From positions 2,728,001 to 2,792,000 of the forward strand of contig OZ241350.1 in the NCBI GenBank assembly GCA_965200095.1: a stretch of 64,000 nt of DNA, read 5' to 3'. Source of the DNA: JANQOH01 sp965200095 (lineage in GTDB: Bacteria > Pseudomonadota > Alphaproteobacteria > UBA7887). A program made the translations under genes and the position numbers. The notes under the pieces were generated by a model. The model was given only the letters and a program-made list of their open reading frames with translations, did no database searches and had not been told where the DNA came from. This document shows, in pieces, positions 53,564 to 63,394 of this stretch. Each line of letters starts with the position of its first letter. Position 1 is the first letter of the stretch.

Positions 53564-54318
53564 GGCGTCTCCTCATCGCGGCGGTCGCGCCGCGCCCCCG
53601 CCTCGTCGGCGGCGAGCAGTTCGATCCCCATGTCGTCGGCTTCGGCGGCGATCTCCGCGGCTTCCTTCTCGGCCGCGGCGCGCAGTTCGGCCGCCGCATC
53701 GCGCAGTTCCGGCGCCCGGGAGCGGACCGCATCGCGGATCTCCGGCGGGCCGAAAAGGAAGAGGGCGTTGCGCAACAGCACCGATGCCATGCCGATCAAC
53801 AGCAGGACCATCCCGATGGGCACGAACGACTTGATGATCCAGCGATGGCTGAGACCGGTGAGCGCCGCCGAAACCTCGTTGATCGCAAAGGCGCGGTAGG
53901 CGAAATCGATGCCGTTGTAGAGCACCAGCGCCGAATAGGGCAGCAGGAACACGAGGCAGAACAGGAACTCGATCCACGCTTTCGTCTCGAGGCTGAAGCG
54001 GTCGCGGGCCATCTCGATGCGGACATGCGAATTCCGCGCATAGGCGAAGCCCAGGCAGAGCAGGAACAGCGCCGCGTGCAAGTGCCACTCGAGGTCCTGG
54101 AATTTCGTCGAGGTCAGGTAGCTCTCGATGAACCCCGCGATGGCCTCGTTGCCGCTGGCGCGGAAGCCCTCGACCGCCATCGTCAGCAGTTTGAACTTGC
54201 GGGTGATCACATCGACGATGATCACCGCGACCAGCGGCAGCAGCAGCCACGCCGCCCAGCGGCCGATGGCCGAGACGAACGCGTCGCACGCGCGACTCGT
54301 CGCGAGGAGTCGATTCAT
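53560..54318 (-). CDS. dctQ: TRAP transporter small permease
   Basis: The 252-residue protein has four membrane segments (for example LLPLVAVIIVDVITRKFKLL and FLLCLGFAYARNSHVRIEM), matching DctQ. The C-terminal 60 residues are an added acidic, Ala/Glu-rich helical tail not usual in DctQ. The ATG at 54318 is chosen over 54390 because MNRLLATSRACDAF is the natural N-terminus. dctM follows at once. Confidence 0.88.
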   Translation of the reverse strand: MNRLLATSRACDAFVSAIGRWAAWLLLPLVAVIIVDVITRKFKLLTMAVEGFRASGNEAIAGFIESYLTSTKFQDLEWHLHAALFLLCLGFAYARNSHVRIEMARDRFSLETKAWIEFLFCLVFLLPYSALVLYNGIDFAYRAFAINEVSAALTGLSHRWIIKSFVPIGMVLLLIGMASVLLRNALFLFGPPEIRDAVRSRAPELRDAAAELRAAAEKEAAEIAAEADDMGIELLAADEAGARRDRRDEETP

Positions 54319-54444
54319 GAAAGCCTCCTGTGAACCGCGTCCGTCCGGCGGGGAAGGGCGCATAAAGACACGGCGACCCGGCATTGACAACCGGAATCGC
54401 GCCCGCCGGCCGCGCTCCCCCGCGCCAGGGCGCGCCGCCGGCGG

Positions 54445-54972
54445 CTAGTCCTCGAAACGCCTGACCAGCGTGACCTCGCTCATCCGGTAGTAGTAGCCGT
54501 CCCACTCCTCGTCGATCACCTCGAGGCGCCCCTCGACGACGATGGGCGCGAGGCTCAGCTCGAGGGGGTCGTCGCATCGCAGTTCGACGAAACTTTCCGG
54601 CCCCGCAGTGGTGCAGAACGGGCAGTGGGGGGCGTATCGGCTCAGCAATATGCGCGCGCCCGAAGCGTCGAGCGGCAGCATGAAGCCCACCATGCGGACG
54701 GTCTCGCCGTCCAGCGCCATCACGTCATCGGCGTATTCCGGGACCATGTCCGGACCGTCGAACACGAGCTCGACGCCGTGCAGGGTGTCCCAGGAAACGA
54801 CGCCCGCCACTTCGGGGAGCGGAATGGGCTTGTAGCCGCCCTCGGCCCAGGGATTGTCGTAGCCGGGTCCGCCGCTGTCCTGCGCTCCGGCCCCCGGCGC
54901 CCACGCGAACGCCAGGGCCAGCGCCGACACGGTCGCCAGAGTCGCTGCGGTCGCCGTTCGCGGTCCACGCAT
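54445..54972 (-). CDS. exported DUF3299 protein
   Basis: The 175-residue product has a signal peptide (about residues 1-29) and the DUF3299 domain: VRMVGFMLPLDASG, then APHCPFCTTAGPESFVELRC. Paired cysteines in HCPFC suggest metal binding or redox. Relatives are often found with metal-transport or antioxidant genes. The start at 54972 follows GGGAGGAGGCC. The next gene upstream ends 29 bases away on the same strand. Confidence 0.8.
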   Translation of the reverse strand: MRGPRTATAATLATVSALALAFAWAPGAGAQDSGGPGYDNPWAEGGYKPIPLPEVAGVVSWDTLHGVELVFDGPDMVPEYADDVMALDGETVRMVGFMLPLDASGARILLSRYAPHCPFCTTAGPESFVELRCDDPLELSLAPIVVEGRLEVIDEEWDGYYYRMSEVTLVRRFED

Positions 54973-55000
54973 CTTCGCGGCCTCCTCCCGGGTTACGGCG

Positions 55001-55303
55001 CTACAGCTGGAACTGGCTCGCGCCGACTTCCACGCCGTCGACAACGCACAGGTTTTCGGCGACGCGGACTTCCGACTCCGCTCCCGCCTCGCAGGTAACG
55101 CGCCAGTGTCGGCTCTCGATGAGGACCGTGGCGGGTTCGCTCGACGGGTTGAACGTCGCGGTCTTGCCCGCGCGCAGGCGGTAAAGCCATTTCTCGATCC
55201 AGACGTTGACCGTTTCCTCGCCGTCGTTGGCGACGGTCAGCGCCGCCGCAGGCGCGGTCGGGAGCGCAAGGGCGCAGAGCAACGCGAGCGCCGTCATTCT
55301 CAT
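55001..55303 (-). CDS. small exported protein, unrecognised
   Basis: The 100-residue product has a signal peptide (MRMTALALLCALALPTAPAA) and a short beta-rich domain with two Cys (WRVTCEAGAE, ENLCVVDGVEV) that could form a disulfide. I do not recognise the family. It precedes the DUF3299 gene by 28 bases on the same strand and may work with it in the periplasm. Confidence 0.6.
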   Translation of the reverse strand: MRMTALALLCALALPTAPAAALTVANDGEETVNVWIEKWLYRLRAGKTATFNPSSEPATVLIESRHWRVTCEAGAESEVRVAENLCVVDGVEVGASQFQL

Positions 55304-55364
55304 GGGGAACCCCCGCAGCGGGAACGACATTCGCCCGCAGCATAGCTCAGCCGCTCCGGCAAGG

Positions 55365-56222
55365 CTACCGGCCGTTCGCGGCAATGGCGTCGGCGGCGAC
55401 GGGACGCGCGGGGAAGACGCGCTTCGGGGCTGCAATCCTCTCCTGCGCCGCCACCGGCGCTGCGCCGTCGCCGTCGCCCGCCTCCAGCAGTTCGAAGGTC
55501 GCGGATACGGCGTGCGAAACGGCGTCGGCGAGCGCCGCGCCGCCCAGCAGACGACCGAGCAGAATCGCCGTCATGGTGTCGCCGGCGCCGTTGCCCGCCA
55601 CCGGCAGAAGCGGCGTTTCGACCAGCCACGCCTCGCTCCCGCGGCAGGCGAGCGCGCCGGTTCCGGCCGCCGTCGGCGCCGAGGTGGCGACCACGGTCGG
55701 CGGCCCCCGTTCGGAGAGCCAGCGGCACGCGGCGCGCCCCTCGGCGACGGTCGCGACCGGGCGCCCCGCCAGACGCGACAATTCGAAGGTGTTGGGGGTA
55801 ACGATGTCGGCGCGCGGCGCCAGCAGCTCCGCCACCGCCGCGGCCGCCTCCCCGGAGACGAAAAGGCCGCGCGCCGCGTTCCCCATCACCGGATCGCAAA
55901 CGTATAGCGCGTTGGGCCGGGCGGCCTTGACCCGGTCGACCGCCTCCGCGACAACCGCGGCGAGTTCGGCGCTCCCCAGATAGCCGGTCAACACCGCGTC
56001 GACCCCGGCGAAGCCCGTCTGCTTCCCGAGTCCTTCCAGCACCGCGCGGACGTGGGCCGCGCCGAGGGCGCCGCCGCCCTGGCCCGGGCGCCCGGTGTGG
56101 CCCGACAGCTGCGCAGTATGCACCGGCCAGACCTCGACGCCGAGCCGTTGCAGCGCGAACACGGCGGCGGAATTGCCGACATGGCCGCGGGCGACCGAGG
56201 ATTGTATGGAAAGCACCGCCAT
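55365..56222 (-). CDS. pdxY: pyridoxal kinase
   Basis: The 285-residue ribokinase-fold enzyme phosphorylates pyridoxal in the B6 salvage path. It starts AVLSIQSSVARGHVGNSAAV, typical of PdxY, has the TGYLGSAE segment and the active site GNGAGDTMTAILLG with the catalytic Asp. It complements the de novo pdxJ at 18601. Confidence 0.93.
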   Translation of the reverse strand: MAVLSIQSSVARGHVGNSAAVFALQRLGVEVWPVHTAQLSGHTGRPGQGGGALGAAHVRAVLEGLGKQTGFAGVDAVLTGYLGSAELAAVVAEAVDRVKAARPNALYVCDPVMGNAARGLFVSGEAAAAVAELLAPRADIVTPNTFELSRLAGRPVATVAEGRAACRWLSERGPPTVVATSAPTAAGTGALACRGSEAWLVETPLLPVAGNGAGDTMTAILLGRLLGGAALADAVSHAVSATFELLEAGDGDGAAPVAAQERIAAPKRVFPARPVAADAIAANGR

Positions 56223-56229
56223 CGCGCGT

Positions 56230-57618
56230 CTACAACGCCTTGACGATGTCCTCCACCATCTTCTTCGCGTCGGCGAAGAGCATCATGGTCTTGTCGCGGT
56301 AGAACAGGTCGTTGTCGATCCCCGCATAGCCCGGGGACAACGACCGTTTCACGAACAGCACGGTCTTCGCCTTGTCCACCTCGAGGATCGGCATCCCCGC
56401 GATGGGGCTGGACGGATCGCTGCGCGCCGCCGGGTTGGTGACGTCGTTGGCGCCGATGACGAACGCGACATCGGCCGTCGCGAAGTCGGAATTGATCTCT
56501 TCGAGTTCGAAGACCTCCTCATAGGGAACGCTGGCTTCCGCGAGCAGCACGTTCATGTGTCCGGGCATGCGCCCGGCGACGGGGTGGATGGCGTAGCGGA
56601 TTTTCACCCCGGCGCCGCGCAGCGAGTCGGCCATTTCGCGCAGCGCGTGTTGCGCCTGGGCCACCGCCATGCCGTAGCCGGGAACCACGATCACCGACTC
56701 CGCGTTCTGCATGATGAACGCCGCGTCGTCCGCGCTGCCGGCCTTTACGGATTTGTCGGTCCGCCCCGCCGCTGCGGCGCCGTCCGCGGCGCCGAAGCCG
56801 CCGAGAATGACGTTGACGAAGGAGCGGTTCATCCCCTTGCACATGATGTAGGACAGGATGGCGCCCGACGCGCCGACCAGCGCGCCCACGATGATCAGCG
56901 CCGTGTTCTGGAGCGTGAAGCCGATGCCGGCCGCCGCCCAGCCCGAATAGGAATTGAGCATCGAGATCACGACCGGCATGTCGGCGCCGCCGATCGGGAT
57001 GATGAGGGTGACGCCGACCGCCAGCGCCAGCAGGGTCATCGCCCAGAACGCGGCCTCGCTCCCGGTGACGCAGAACCAGACGATCAGGGCGACGATGGCC
57101 AGGCCGATCGCCAGATTCGCCCAGTGCTGCAAGGGGAATACGACCGGCGCGCCCGACATGAGCGCCTGCAATTTCGCGAAAGCGACGACCGAACCGGTGA
57201 AGGTGATCGCGCCGATGACGACGCCCAGCGACATCTCCACGCGGCTCGCGGTCTTTATCGCGCCGGTCTCGTCGACGATGCCGTAGGCTTCCGGCGCGTA
57301 GAGCGCGGCGGCGGCGACCAGCACCGCGGCGAGCCCCACCAGGCTGTGAAAGGCCGCCACCAGCTGCGGCATCGCCTTCATTTCGATGCGCAACGCGATG
57401 ACCGCGCCCACGGCGCCGCCGGCCGCCATCGCCGCGGCGACCCACGCCCAGGCGCCGAAGCCGGGCTGCGCGAGGGTGACCGCCACCGCGATGGCCATGC
57501 CGGCAATGCCGAACGCATTGCCCGGGCGCGCCGAGGTGGGCGAGCTCAACCCCTTCAGCGCGAGAATGAAACACACCGCCGCCGCGAGATAGGCGAAGGC
57601 GGAAAGAGTGGCCGACAT
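56230..57618 (-). CDS. pntB: NAD(P) transhydrogenase subunit beta
   Basis: The 462-residue subunit has eight or more membrane segments and the NADP-binding domain III (about residues 285-462; VVPGYGMAVAQAQHALREM, IGANDVTNPAAR, LEVDKAKTVLFVKRS). With the alpha subunits it uses the proton gradient to reduce NADP+ with NADH. It starts three bases after the pntAB gene. Confidence 0.95.
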   Translation of the reverse strand: MSATLSAFAYLAAAVCFILALKGLSSPTSARPGNAFGIAGMAIAVAVTLAQPGFGAWAWVAAAMAAGGAVGAVIALRIEMKAMPQLVAAFHSLVGLAAVLVAAAALYAPEAYGIVDETGAIKTASRVEMSLGVVIGAITFTGSVVAFAKLQALMSGAPVVFPLQHWANLAIGLAIVALIVWFCVTGSEAAFWAMTLLALAVGVTLIIPIGGADMPVVISMLNSYSGWAAAGIGFTLQNTALIIVGALVGASGAILSYIMCKGMNRSFVNVILGGFGAADGAAAAGRTDKSVKAGSADDAAFIMQNAESVIVVPGYGMAVAQAQHALREMADSLRGAGVKIRYAIHPVAGRMPGHMNVLLAEASVPYEEVFELEEINSDFATADVAFVIGANDVTNPAARSDPSSPIAGMPILEVDKAKTVLFVKRSLSPGYAGIDNDLFYRDKTMMLFADAKKMVEDIVKAL

Positions 57619-57621
57619 GCC

Positions 57622-57951
57622 CTATTCCCCCGACCGCGCCGGGCGCCGCTTGCGAAACATCCCCAGCATCCGCTGGGTGACGATGAAGCCGCCGAAAATG
57701 TTCACCGAGGCCAGCGCCACGGCGACGACCCCCAGGGTCTTCGACAGGCCGAACCCGCCTTGCGCCGCGGCCTCGCCGGCCTCCGCCCCGACGGCGATCA
57801 GCGCGCCGACGACGATGATGCCGGAAATCGCGTTGGTCACCGACATCAACGGGGTATGCAGCGCCGGCGTGACGCTCCACACCACATAATACCCGACGAA
57901 GACCGCCAGCACGAAGACGGTGAAATCCTGAACGAATTGCGGGTCGGTCAC
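57622..57951 (-). CDS. pntAB: NAD(P) transhydrogenase subunit alpha, membrane part
   Basis: The 109-residue part has three hydrophobic segments (VFVLAVFVGYYVVWSVTPAL, ITNAISGIIVVGALIAVG-like, VVAVALASVNIFGGFIVTQR), as in the split alpha2 of alphaproteobacteria. The GTG at 57951 overlaps the pntAA stop as GTGA. Confidence 0.93.
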   Translation of the reverse strand: MTDPQFVQDFTVFVLAVFVGYYVVWSVTPALHTPLMSVTNAISGIIVVGALIAVGAEAGEAAAQGGFGLSKTLGVVAVALASVNIFGGFIVTQRMLGMFRKRRPARSGE

Positions 57952-59105
57952 GTTCCTTCTCCGTCGGTCAGCATGGGGTGCACGACGGCGCCGTCGCGCG
58001 TCACGCAGGCGCCGGCCACAACCTCGTCCTCCCAGTCGATCTTCAGCGACCCGGCGGCGCCGTCGATCATCGGCGAGACGAAGTTGAACAGGTTGCGGGC
58101 GTAGAGCGCGCTGGCGTCCACCGCGACGCGGCTCGGCACGTTGGCGTGTCCGACGATCGCCACGCCGTTCTCGCGCACCACCTCGCCGTGCCTCGACAAT
58201 TCGCAATTGCCGCCGCTCTCGGTCGCCAGATCGACGATCACCGACCCCGGTTTCATGTCGGCGACCATGGACGCCGCGATCAGGGTCGGGGCCGGGCGGC
58301 CGGGGATCAACGCCGTGCAGATGGCGATGTCGTGGCTCTTCAGCGTCTCATGGATCAGTTCGCCCTGGCGGCGGCGGTAATCCTCGCCCATTTCCCTTGC
58401 GTAACCGCCGGCGGTCTCCGCCTTTTCCGCCTCCTCGTCGGGGACTTCGATGAACTTCGCGCCCAGGCTTTCCACCTGTTCCTTGACGGCGGGGCGGACA
58501 TCGAAGGCCGACACCACGGCGCCGAGGCGGCGCGCGGTCGCCACCGCCTGAAGGCCGGCGACGCCGGCGCCGAGCACCAGCACCTTCGCCGGGGCGATGG
58601 TCCCGGCCGCGGTCATCATCATCGGAATGACCTTGCCGAACTCCGCCGCCGCGTCGAGCACCGCCTTGTAGCCGGCGAGGTTGCCTTGCGACGACAGCGC
58701 GTCCATGCCCTGCGCCCGGCTGATGCGCGGCACCAGCTCCATGGCGAAAGCGGTCACGCCGCGCGCCGCATAGTCCCGGACCCGGTCTCGGTGCTGCAAC
58801 GGCGCGAGCAGCGCCACCAGCACCTGGCCGCTCGCGAGGCGCGCCATTTCATCCTCGCCTTCTTCGGCGGTCATCGGCCGCGCCACCTTGAGCACCGCAT
58901 CGGCGCCGTCCCACGTCTCGTCGGCGGTGGCGGCGACCGTCGCGCCGGCTTCGGCGAAGGCCGCGTCGCCGATCGCCGACGCCTCGCCGGCGCCCGCCTC
59001 GACCGTTACCTCGACGCCGAGGGCGGCGAACTTCCCGACCGCTTGCGGCGACGCGGCCACGCGCCTTTCGCCTTCCCGGCGCTCCTTCGGAATCGCGATT
59101 TTCAT
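57948..59105 (-). CDS. pntAA: NAD(P) transhydrogenase subunit alpha, NAD-binding part
   Basis: The 385-residue soluble part begins MKIAIPKERREGERRVAASP and has RAQGMDALSSQGNLAGYKAV, the Rossmann motif LGAGVAGLQAVATARRLGAV and RPAPTLIAASMVADMKPGSV. It binds NADH and passes hydride to PntB. It is first of the three-gene operon. Confidence 0.95.
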   Translation of the reverse strand: MKIAIPKERREGERRVAASPQAVGKFAALGVEVTVEAGAGEASAIGDAAFAEAGATVAATADETWDGADAVLKVARPMTAEEGEDEMARLASGQVLVALLAPLQHRDRVRDYAARGVTAFAMELVPRISRAQGMDALSSQGNLAGYKAVLDAAAEFGKVIPMMMTAAGTIAPAKVLVLGAGVAGLQAVATARRLGAVVSAFDVRPAVKEQVESLGAKFIEVPDEEAEKAETAGGYAREMGEDYRRRQGELIHETLKSHDIAICTALIPGRPAPTLIAASMVADMKPGSVIVDLATESGGNCELSRHGEVVRENGVAIVGHANVPSRVAVDASALYARNLFNFVSPMIDGAAGSLKIDWEDEVVAGACVTRDGAVVHPMLTDGEGT

Positions 59106-59190
59106 GCTGGCGTCCCCGACCCGGCTCCGCGGCCCGCTCCCCGCGGCGCGTTCGCAAACCGCGCCTCTATAGCCGGGCGGCGCGAGAAAT

Positions 59191-60519
59191 TCACCTCGAA
59201 TCCGCGCGCGGCACGCTCCGCGCCAGCGCCGGCCACGCCGCGGCGAGCGTGCCCGCGCGCAACGCCATCAGGATCAGGAATACGAACCACAACCCGTGAT
59301 TCCCCCACATCGGCACGAAAACCGCCAGCGCCGCGAGATAACCGGCGAACGCCGCAAGCATCGCGTTGCGCATCGTCCGCCCGCGCGTCGCGCCGATGAA
59401 CACGCCGTCGAGCTGAAACGCCCATACCGACACGAGGGGAGACGCCACCGCCCAGGGCAGATATTCGAGGACCGCGCTGCGAACCTCGGGCGCTGTCGTT
59501 ATCAGACCTGCGAGCGCCATCCCCGCGACCGCGAAGACGAGGGCGTAGCCGACCGCGACGACCGCCGCCCACAAGGTCGAAATCCGCACCGCGACCGTCA
59601 GCGCGGCGCGGTCGCGCCGGCCCACCGCAGCGCCGACCAGCGCCTCGGCGGCGTGCGCGAACCCGTCCAGCCCGTAGGACATGAACGCCTGAAAGATCAT
59701 CAGCACGCCGTTGGCGGCGAGGATGACGTCGCCGAAGCGGGCGCCGATCGCCGTCACCATCGACGACGCGCAGATCAGGCAGAGCGTGCGCACGAAAATG
59801 TCGCGGTTGAGGCGCATCGTCGCGGCCAGCGCCGCGCCGTCCCGGACGCCGCGCCACGGCCACGCCGCGCCGAGAGCGCGCCTCTCGCGCTGCGCGACCC
59901 ACAATCCGACGGCGAGGCCGGCATACTGGGCCGCGACCGTCGCCGCGGCGACGCCGTCCACCCCCATGTCCAACCGCACCGCCAGAACGACATCGAGCGC
60001 CATGTTGGCGCCGTTGACGACGAGCTGAAGCGCCAGACAGAGAGCGACCCGCTGCCGGCCGAGAAGCCAGCCCAGCAGCGCGAGGTTGCAGATGGCCGCC
60101 GGCGCGCCCCAGATGCGGGTCGCGATGTAACTTTCCACCAGCGGCCGCACCGCGTCGCTCGGCGCAAAGGCCGCCAGCGACGCCTGGACGATCGGCCCTC
60201 GCAGCGCGATCATGGCCAGGCCCGCCGCCGCCGCCAGGGCGGCCGCGCGCAGCAGCGTCGCCAGCAAGGCGTCGGCGTTCCCCGCGCCATGCGCCTGCGC
60301 GGCGAGGCCCGCCGTGCCCATGCGCAGGAACGAGAACCCCCAGTAAAGGAACGAGAACACCGTCGCGCCGACCGCGACCGCGCCGATCTCCGCCGCGCCC
60401 AGGCGGCCGACGACCGCGGTGTCCACTGCGCCCAGAAGCGGGATCGTCAGGTTGGCGAGAATGTTCGGCGCAGCGAGCCGCCAGACGCGCTTGTGCCAGC
60501 CGCTCTCCCGCGCGTTCAA
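59191..60519 (-). CDS. MATE-family efflux transporter (DinF-like)
   Basis: The 442-residue inner-membrane protein has about twelve hydrophobic segments and the MATE opening LAAPNILANLTIPLLGAVDT, then AVVGRLGAAEIGAVAVGATV. It probably exports organic cations or drugs with sodium or protons. Its start is two bases from the stop of glcF, so the two may be co-transcribed. Confidence 0.9.
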   Translation of the reverse strand: MNARESGWHKRVWRLAAPNILANLTIPLLGAVDTAVVGRLGAAEIGAVAVGATVFSFLYWGFSFLRMGTAGLAAQAHGAGNADALLATLLRAAALAAAAGLAMIALRGPIVQASLAAFAPSDAVRPLVESYIATRIWGAPAAICNLALLGWLLGRQRVALCLALQLVVNGANMALDVVLAVRLDMGVDGVAAATVAAQYAGLAVGLWVAQRERRALGAAWPWRGVRDGAALAATMRLNRDIFVRTLCLICASSMVTAIGARFGDVILAANGVLMIFQAFMSYGLDGFAHAAEALVGAAVGRRDRAALTVAVRISTLWAAVVAVGYALVFAVAGMALAGLITTAPEVRSAVLEYLPWAVASPLVSVWAFQLDGVFIGATRGRTMRNAMLAAFAGYLAALAVFVPMWGNHGLWFVFLILMALRAGTLAAAWPALARSVPRADSR

Positions 60520-60520
60520 G

Positions 60521-61816
60521 TCATTCCGGCGCGCCGGCGGCCGGGCGGGGGTCGGGGCCGCCGGTAGCCCAGTCGAGCAGCTGCGCAGTGTGCAGGACCG
60601 GGACCCCGACGCCCGACAGCTGCGTCATGCAGCCGATATTGCCGCTGGCGACGACATCGGGGGCGCAGGCGCGCAATGCGTCGATCTTGCGGCGCCGCAG
60701 CGATGCCGCGAGGCGCGGCTGCAAAAGGTTGTAGGTTCCCGCCGACCCGCAACACAGATGCGCTTCCGCCGGCTCCGCGACATCGAACCCGGCGCGTTCG
60801 AGCAGCGCCCGCGGCGGCGCCGTCACCTTCTGGCCGTGCCGCAGGGAACACGCCGCCTGATAGGCGACCCGGAGGCGCGGAACGTTCCGCGGGGAGTCGA
60901 GGCCGAGCCCGTCCATCCACTCGGTAACGTCGCGCGCGCGCCCGGCGACCGCGGCCGCCGCGTCGGCCCATTGCGGGTCGCCGCGCAGCATGTGGCCGTA
61001 GTCCTTGACCGCGGTCCCGCAGCCGGAGGCGTTGACGACGATGGCGTCGAGGCCGCCATTGTCGATCTCGCGGCCCCACGCGGCGACGTTGCGCCGCGCC
61101 GCGCGCAGCGCGTCGTCCCGCCGCCCCATATGGTGAGTCAGCGCGCCGCAGCATCCGGCGTCTCCGGACAGGACGACCTCGCACCCGTGGCGCGTGAGGA
61201 GGCGGACGGTCGCGCGGTTGATCTCCGGCGCCAGAACTCGCTGGGCGCAGCCGGCGAGCAGCGCCACCCTCGCGCGGCGCCGGCCGCGCGCCGGAAAGCG
61301 CCCGGGGCGCAGGTCGGCGGCGCGCCCGGGCAACCGCCGCGGCGCCATCCCGACCAGGGTCCGCAACCGGCCCGGCAGGGCGCCCGCGAAGGGCCGGACC
61401 AGCCGCGCCCCCCACAGCGCGAGGCGGAACAGACGCGGACGCGGCAGAACCGCCGCGAGCAGCGCTCGCAACATGCGTTCGGCGCGCGGGCGCCGGCCCG
61501 TCTCCTCGATGCGGACGCGCGCGTAATCGACCAGGTGCATGTAGTGCACGCCCGAGGGGCAGGTCGTCATGCACGACAGGCAGGACAGGCACCGGTCCAC
61601 GTGAGTCGTCACGCTGTCCGGCGCCGGGAGGTCGCGCTCCAGCATGTCCTTGATCAGATAGATGCGCCCGCGCGGGCTGTCGCGCTCGTCCCCCAGCATG
61701 ACGTAGGTGGGGCAGGTGGCGGTGCAGAACCCGCAATGCACGCAGGCGCGGAGTATCTCGTTCGCCCGCGCGATGTCCGGGTCGGCCAGCTGGGCGAGGG
61801 TGAAGTCGGTCTTCAT
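60521..61816 (-). CDS. glcF: glycolate oxidase iron-sulfur subunit
   Basis: The 431-residue subunit has two 4Fe-4S motifs, CVHCGFCTATCP (about residues 25-36) and CLSCLSCMTTCP (about 76-87). Two CCG-type domains follow (SGDAGCCGALTHH; HLCCGSAGTYN). With GlcD and GlcE it oxidises glycolate to glyoxylate. GlcD and GlcE are not in the window, so they must be elsewhere. Confidence 0.93.
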   Translation of the reverse strand: MKTDFTLAQLADPDIARANEILRACVHCGFCTATCPTYVMLGDERDSPRGRIYLIKDMLERDLPAPDSVTTHVDRCLSCLSCMTTCPSGVHYMHLVDYARVRIEETGRRPRAERMLRALLAAVLPRPRLFRLALWGARLVRPFAGALPGRLRTLVGMAPRRLPGRAADLRPGRFPARGRRRARVALLAGCAQRVLAPEINRATVRLLTRHGCEVVLSGDAGCCGALTHHMGRRDDALRAARRNVAAWGREIDNGGLDAIVVNASGCGTAVKDYGHMLRGDPQWADAAAAVAGRARDVTEWMDGLGLDSPRNVPRLRVAYQAACSLRHGQKVTAPPRALLERAGFDVAEPAEAHLCCGSAGTYNLLQPRLAASLRRRKIDALRACAPDVVASGNIGCMTQLSGVGVPVLHTAQLLDWATGGPDPRPAAGAPE

Positions 61817-61868
61817 GGCGGCGCGCTCCCGATCTCCCGACGGCGCGGCCCCGCGGCGGGCACGGCGT

Positions 61869-63221
61869 TCAGCCGGCTCGCCGGCGGGCGCCGGCCCAGG
61901 GGTTGCGACCGACCCGCGGAAGCAGCCGGATGGGGACGCCGGGGAGGTCGAAGGATTCGCGCAGCCCGTTCACCAGATATCGCCGGTAGGCGGTCGGCAG
62001 GCCGTCTGCGCGGTTCACGAACAGCGCGAAACTCGGCGGACGCGCCGACACCTGCGCGATGTAGCGGATGGCGACGCGGCGCCCGCCGTCGAGCGGCGGC
62101 GGATGGCGCTCCAGCATCGCCGCGAGCCAGCGGTTGAGTTTCGCGGTCGGCAGGCGCCGGCTCCACACTTCCCGGGCGTCGAAAACGGCCCGCATCAGCG
62201 CCGCGACGCCGTGGCCCGTGCGCGCCGAAACGCACGCCAGCGGCGCGCCGCGCGATTGCGGCAGCGCCGACTCCAGCCGTTCGGCGATGCGGCGGCGGAC
62301 GGCCCCGGCCGGCGCCGCCAGGTCCCACTTGTTCGCCGCGACCGCCATCGCGCGGCCCTCTTCGGCGATCTGCCGGGCGATGGCGATGTCCTGCCGCTCC
62401 AGCGGCGCGGCGGCGTCGACGAGCAACACCGCGACCTCGCACATGCCGATGGCCCGCGCCGTCGCGGCGGCGGCGTCTTTCTCCACCGCGTCGCCGACGC
62501 GCCCCCGGCGGCGCAGCCCGGCGGTGTCGACAAGCAGAATTTCGCGGCCCCGCCAGCGCCAGGCAACGGCGACCGCGTCGCGGGTGACGCCCGGTTCGGG
62601 CCCGGTAACGACCCGCGCCTCGCCGAGCAGGCGGTTGACGAGCGTCGACTTCCCGACATTCGGCCGCCCGACGATGGCGAGACGCAGCGCGTCGCCGGGA
62701 CGCGCCGGAGGCGCATCGGCGTCGGCCAGCGCCGGGCAAGCCGTAGTCATCGCCTCGTAGAGTTCGCCCAGGCCTTCGCCATGCGCGGACGAGACGGCGA
62801 TCGGGGCGCCGAGGCCGAGTCCGTGAGCGTCGAGCCATGCGGCCTCGCCGGCGCCGCCTTCGGCCTTGTTGACCAGCACCGCCGCCGCGCCGCCGCGCCG
62901 CCGCAGCCATTGCGCGAAACGGCGGTCCGGCGGCGCGACGCCGGCGCGCCCGTCGAGGACGAACAGCGTCAGGTCGACGCTGTCCAGCAGGGCGTCGGTG
63001 CGTTCGAACATCCGCGCTTCGAGGCTGTCGCGCGGCGCATCGTCGAGGCCGGCGGTGTCGATCGCCAGGAAGCGCGCGGGCCCCAGGCGGGCGCGTCCCT
63101 CGCGCCAGTCCCGGGTCATCCCCGGGCGGTCGCCGACCAGCGCCTCCCGCCGCCCGACCAGGCGGTTGAACAGAGTGGATTTCCCCACATTCGGGCGGCC
63201 GACGATGGCGACGCGGAGCAT
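61869..63221 (-). CDS. der: ribosome-assembly GTPase Der (EngA)
   Basis: The 450-residue protein has two tandem GTPase domains, each with GRPNVGKSTL and DTAGL, and a C-terminal KH-like domain. It takes part in 50S ribosome assembly. The start at 63221 follows AGGAAAGC by a few bases; an ATG at 63296 adds unconserved residues. bamB lies upstream of it, a common neighbour. Confidence 0.95.
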   Translation of the reverse strand: MLRVAIVGRPNVGKSTLFNRLVGRREALVGDRPGMTRDWREGRARLGPARFLAIDTAGLDDAPRDSLEARMFERTDALLDSVDLTLFVLDGRAGVAPPDRRFAQWLRRRGGAAAVLVNKAEGGAGEAAWLDAHGLGLGAPIAVSSAHGEGLGELYEAMTTACPALADADAPPARPGDALRLAIVGRPNVGKSTLVNRLLGEARVVTGPEPGVTRDAVAVAWRWRGREILLVDTAGLRRRGRVGDAVEKDAAAATARAIGMCEVAVLLVDAAAPLERQDIAIARQIAEEGRAMAVAANKWDLAAPAGAVRRRIAERLESALPQSRGAPLACVSARTGHGVAALMRAVFDAREVWSRRLPTAKLNRWLAAMLERHPPPLDGGRRVAIRYIAQVSARPPSFALFVNRADGLPTAYRRYLVNGLRESFDLPGVPIRLLPRVGRNPWAGARRRAG

Positions 63222-63394
63222 GCTTTCCTGTCCAGAAACTCGTAATGCACGGAAATGACGCGGATTCCCCGAACCGGGGCGTCTATGGTCCCACATATTC
63301 GCCGGCGCCCGAAACGACTTGCCCGACGCCGATGGGATCCGTGTCGGACACTAACACGCTTGCGGATCGCTGCGCGACGGCCTATGGCCGCGGC

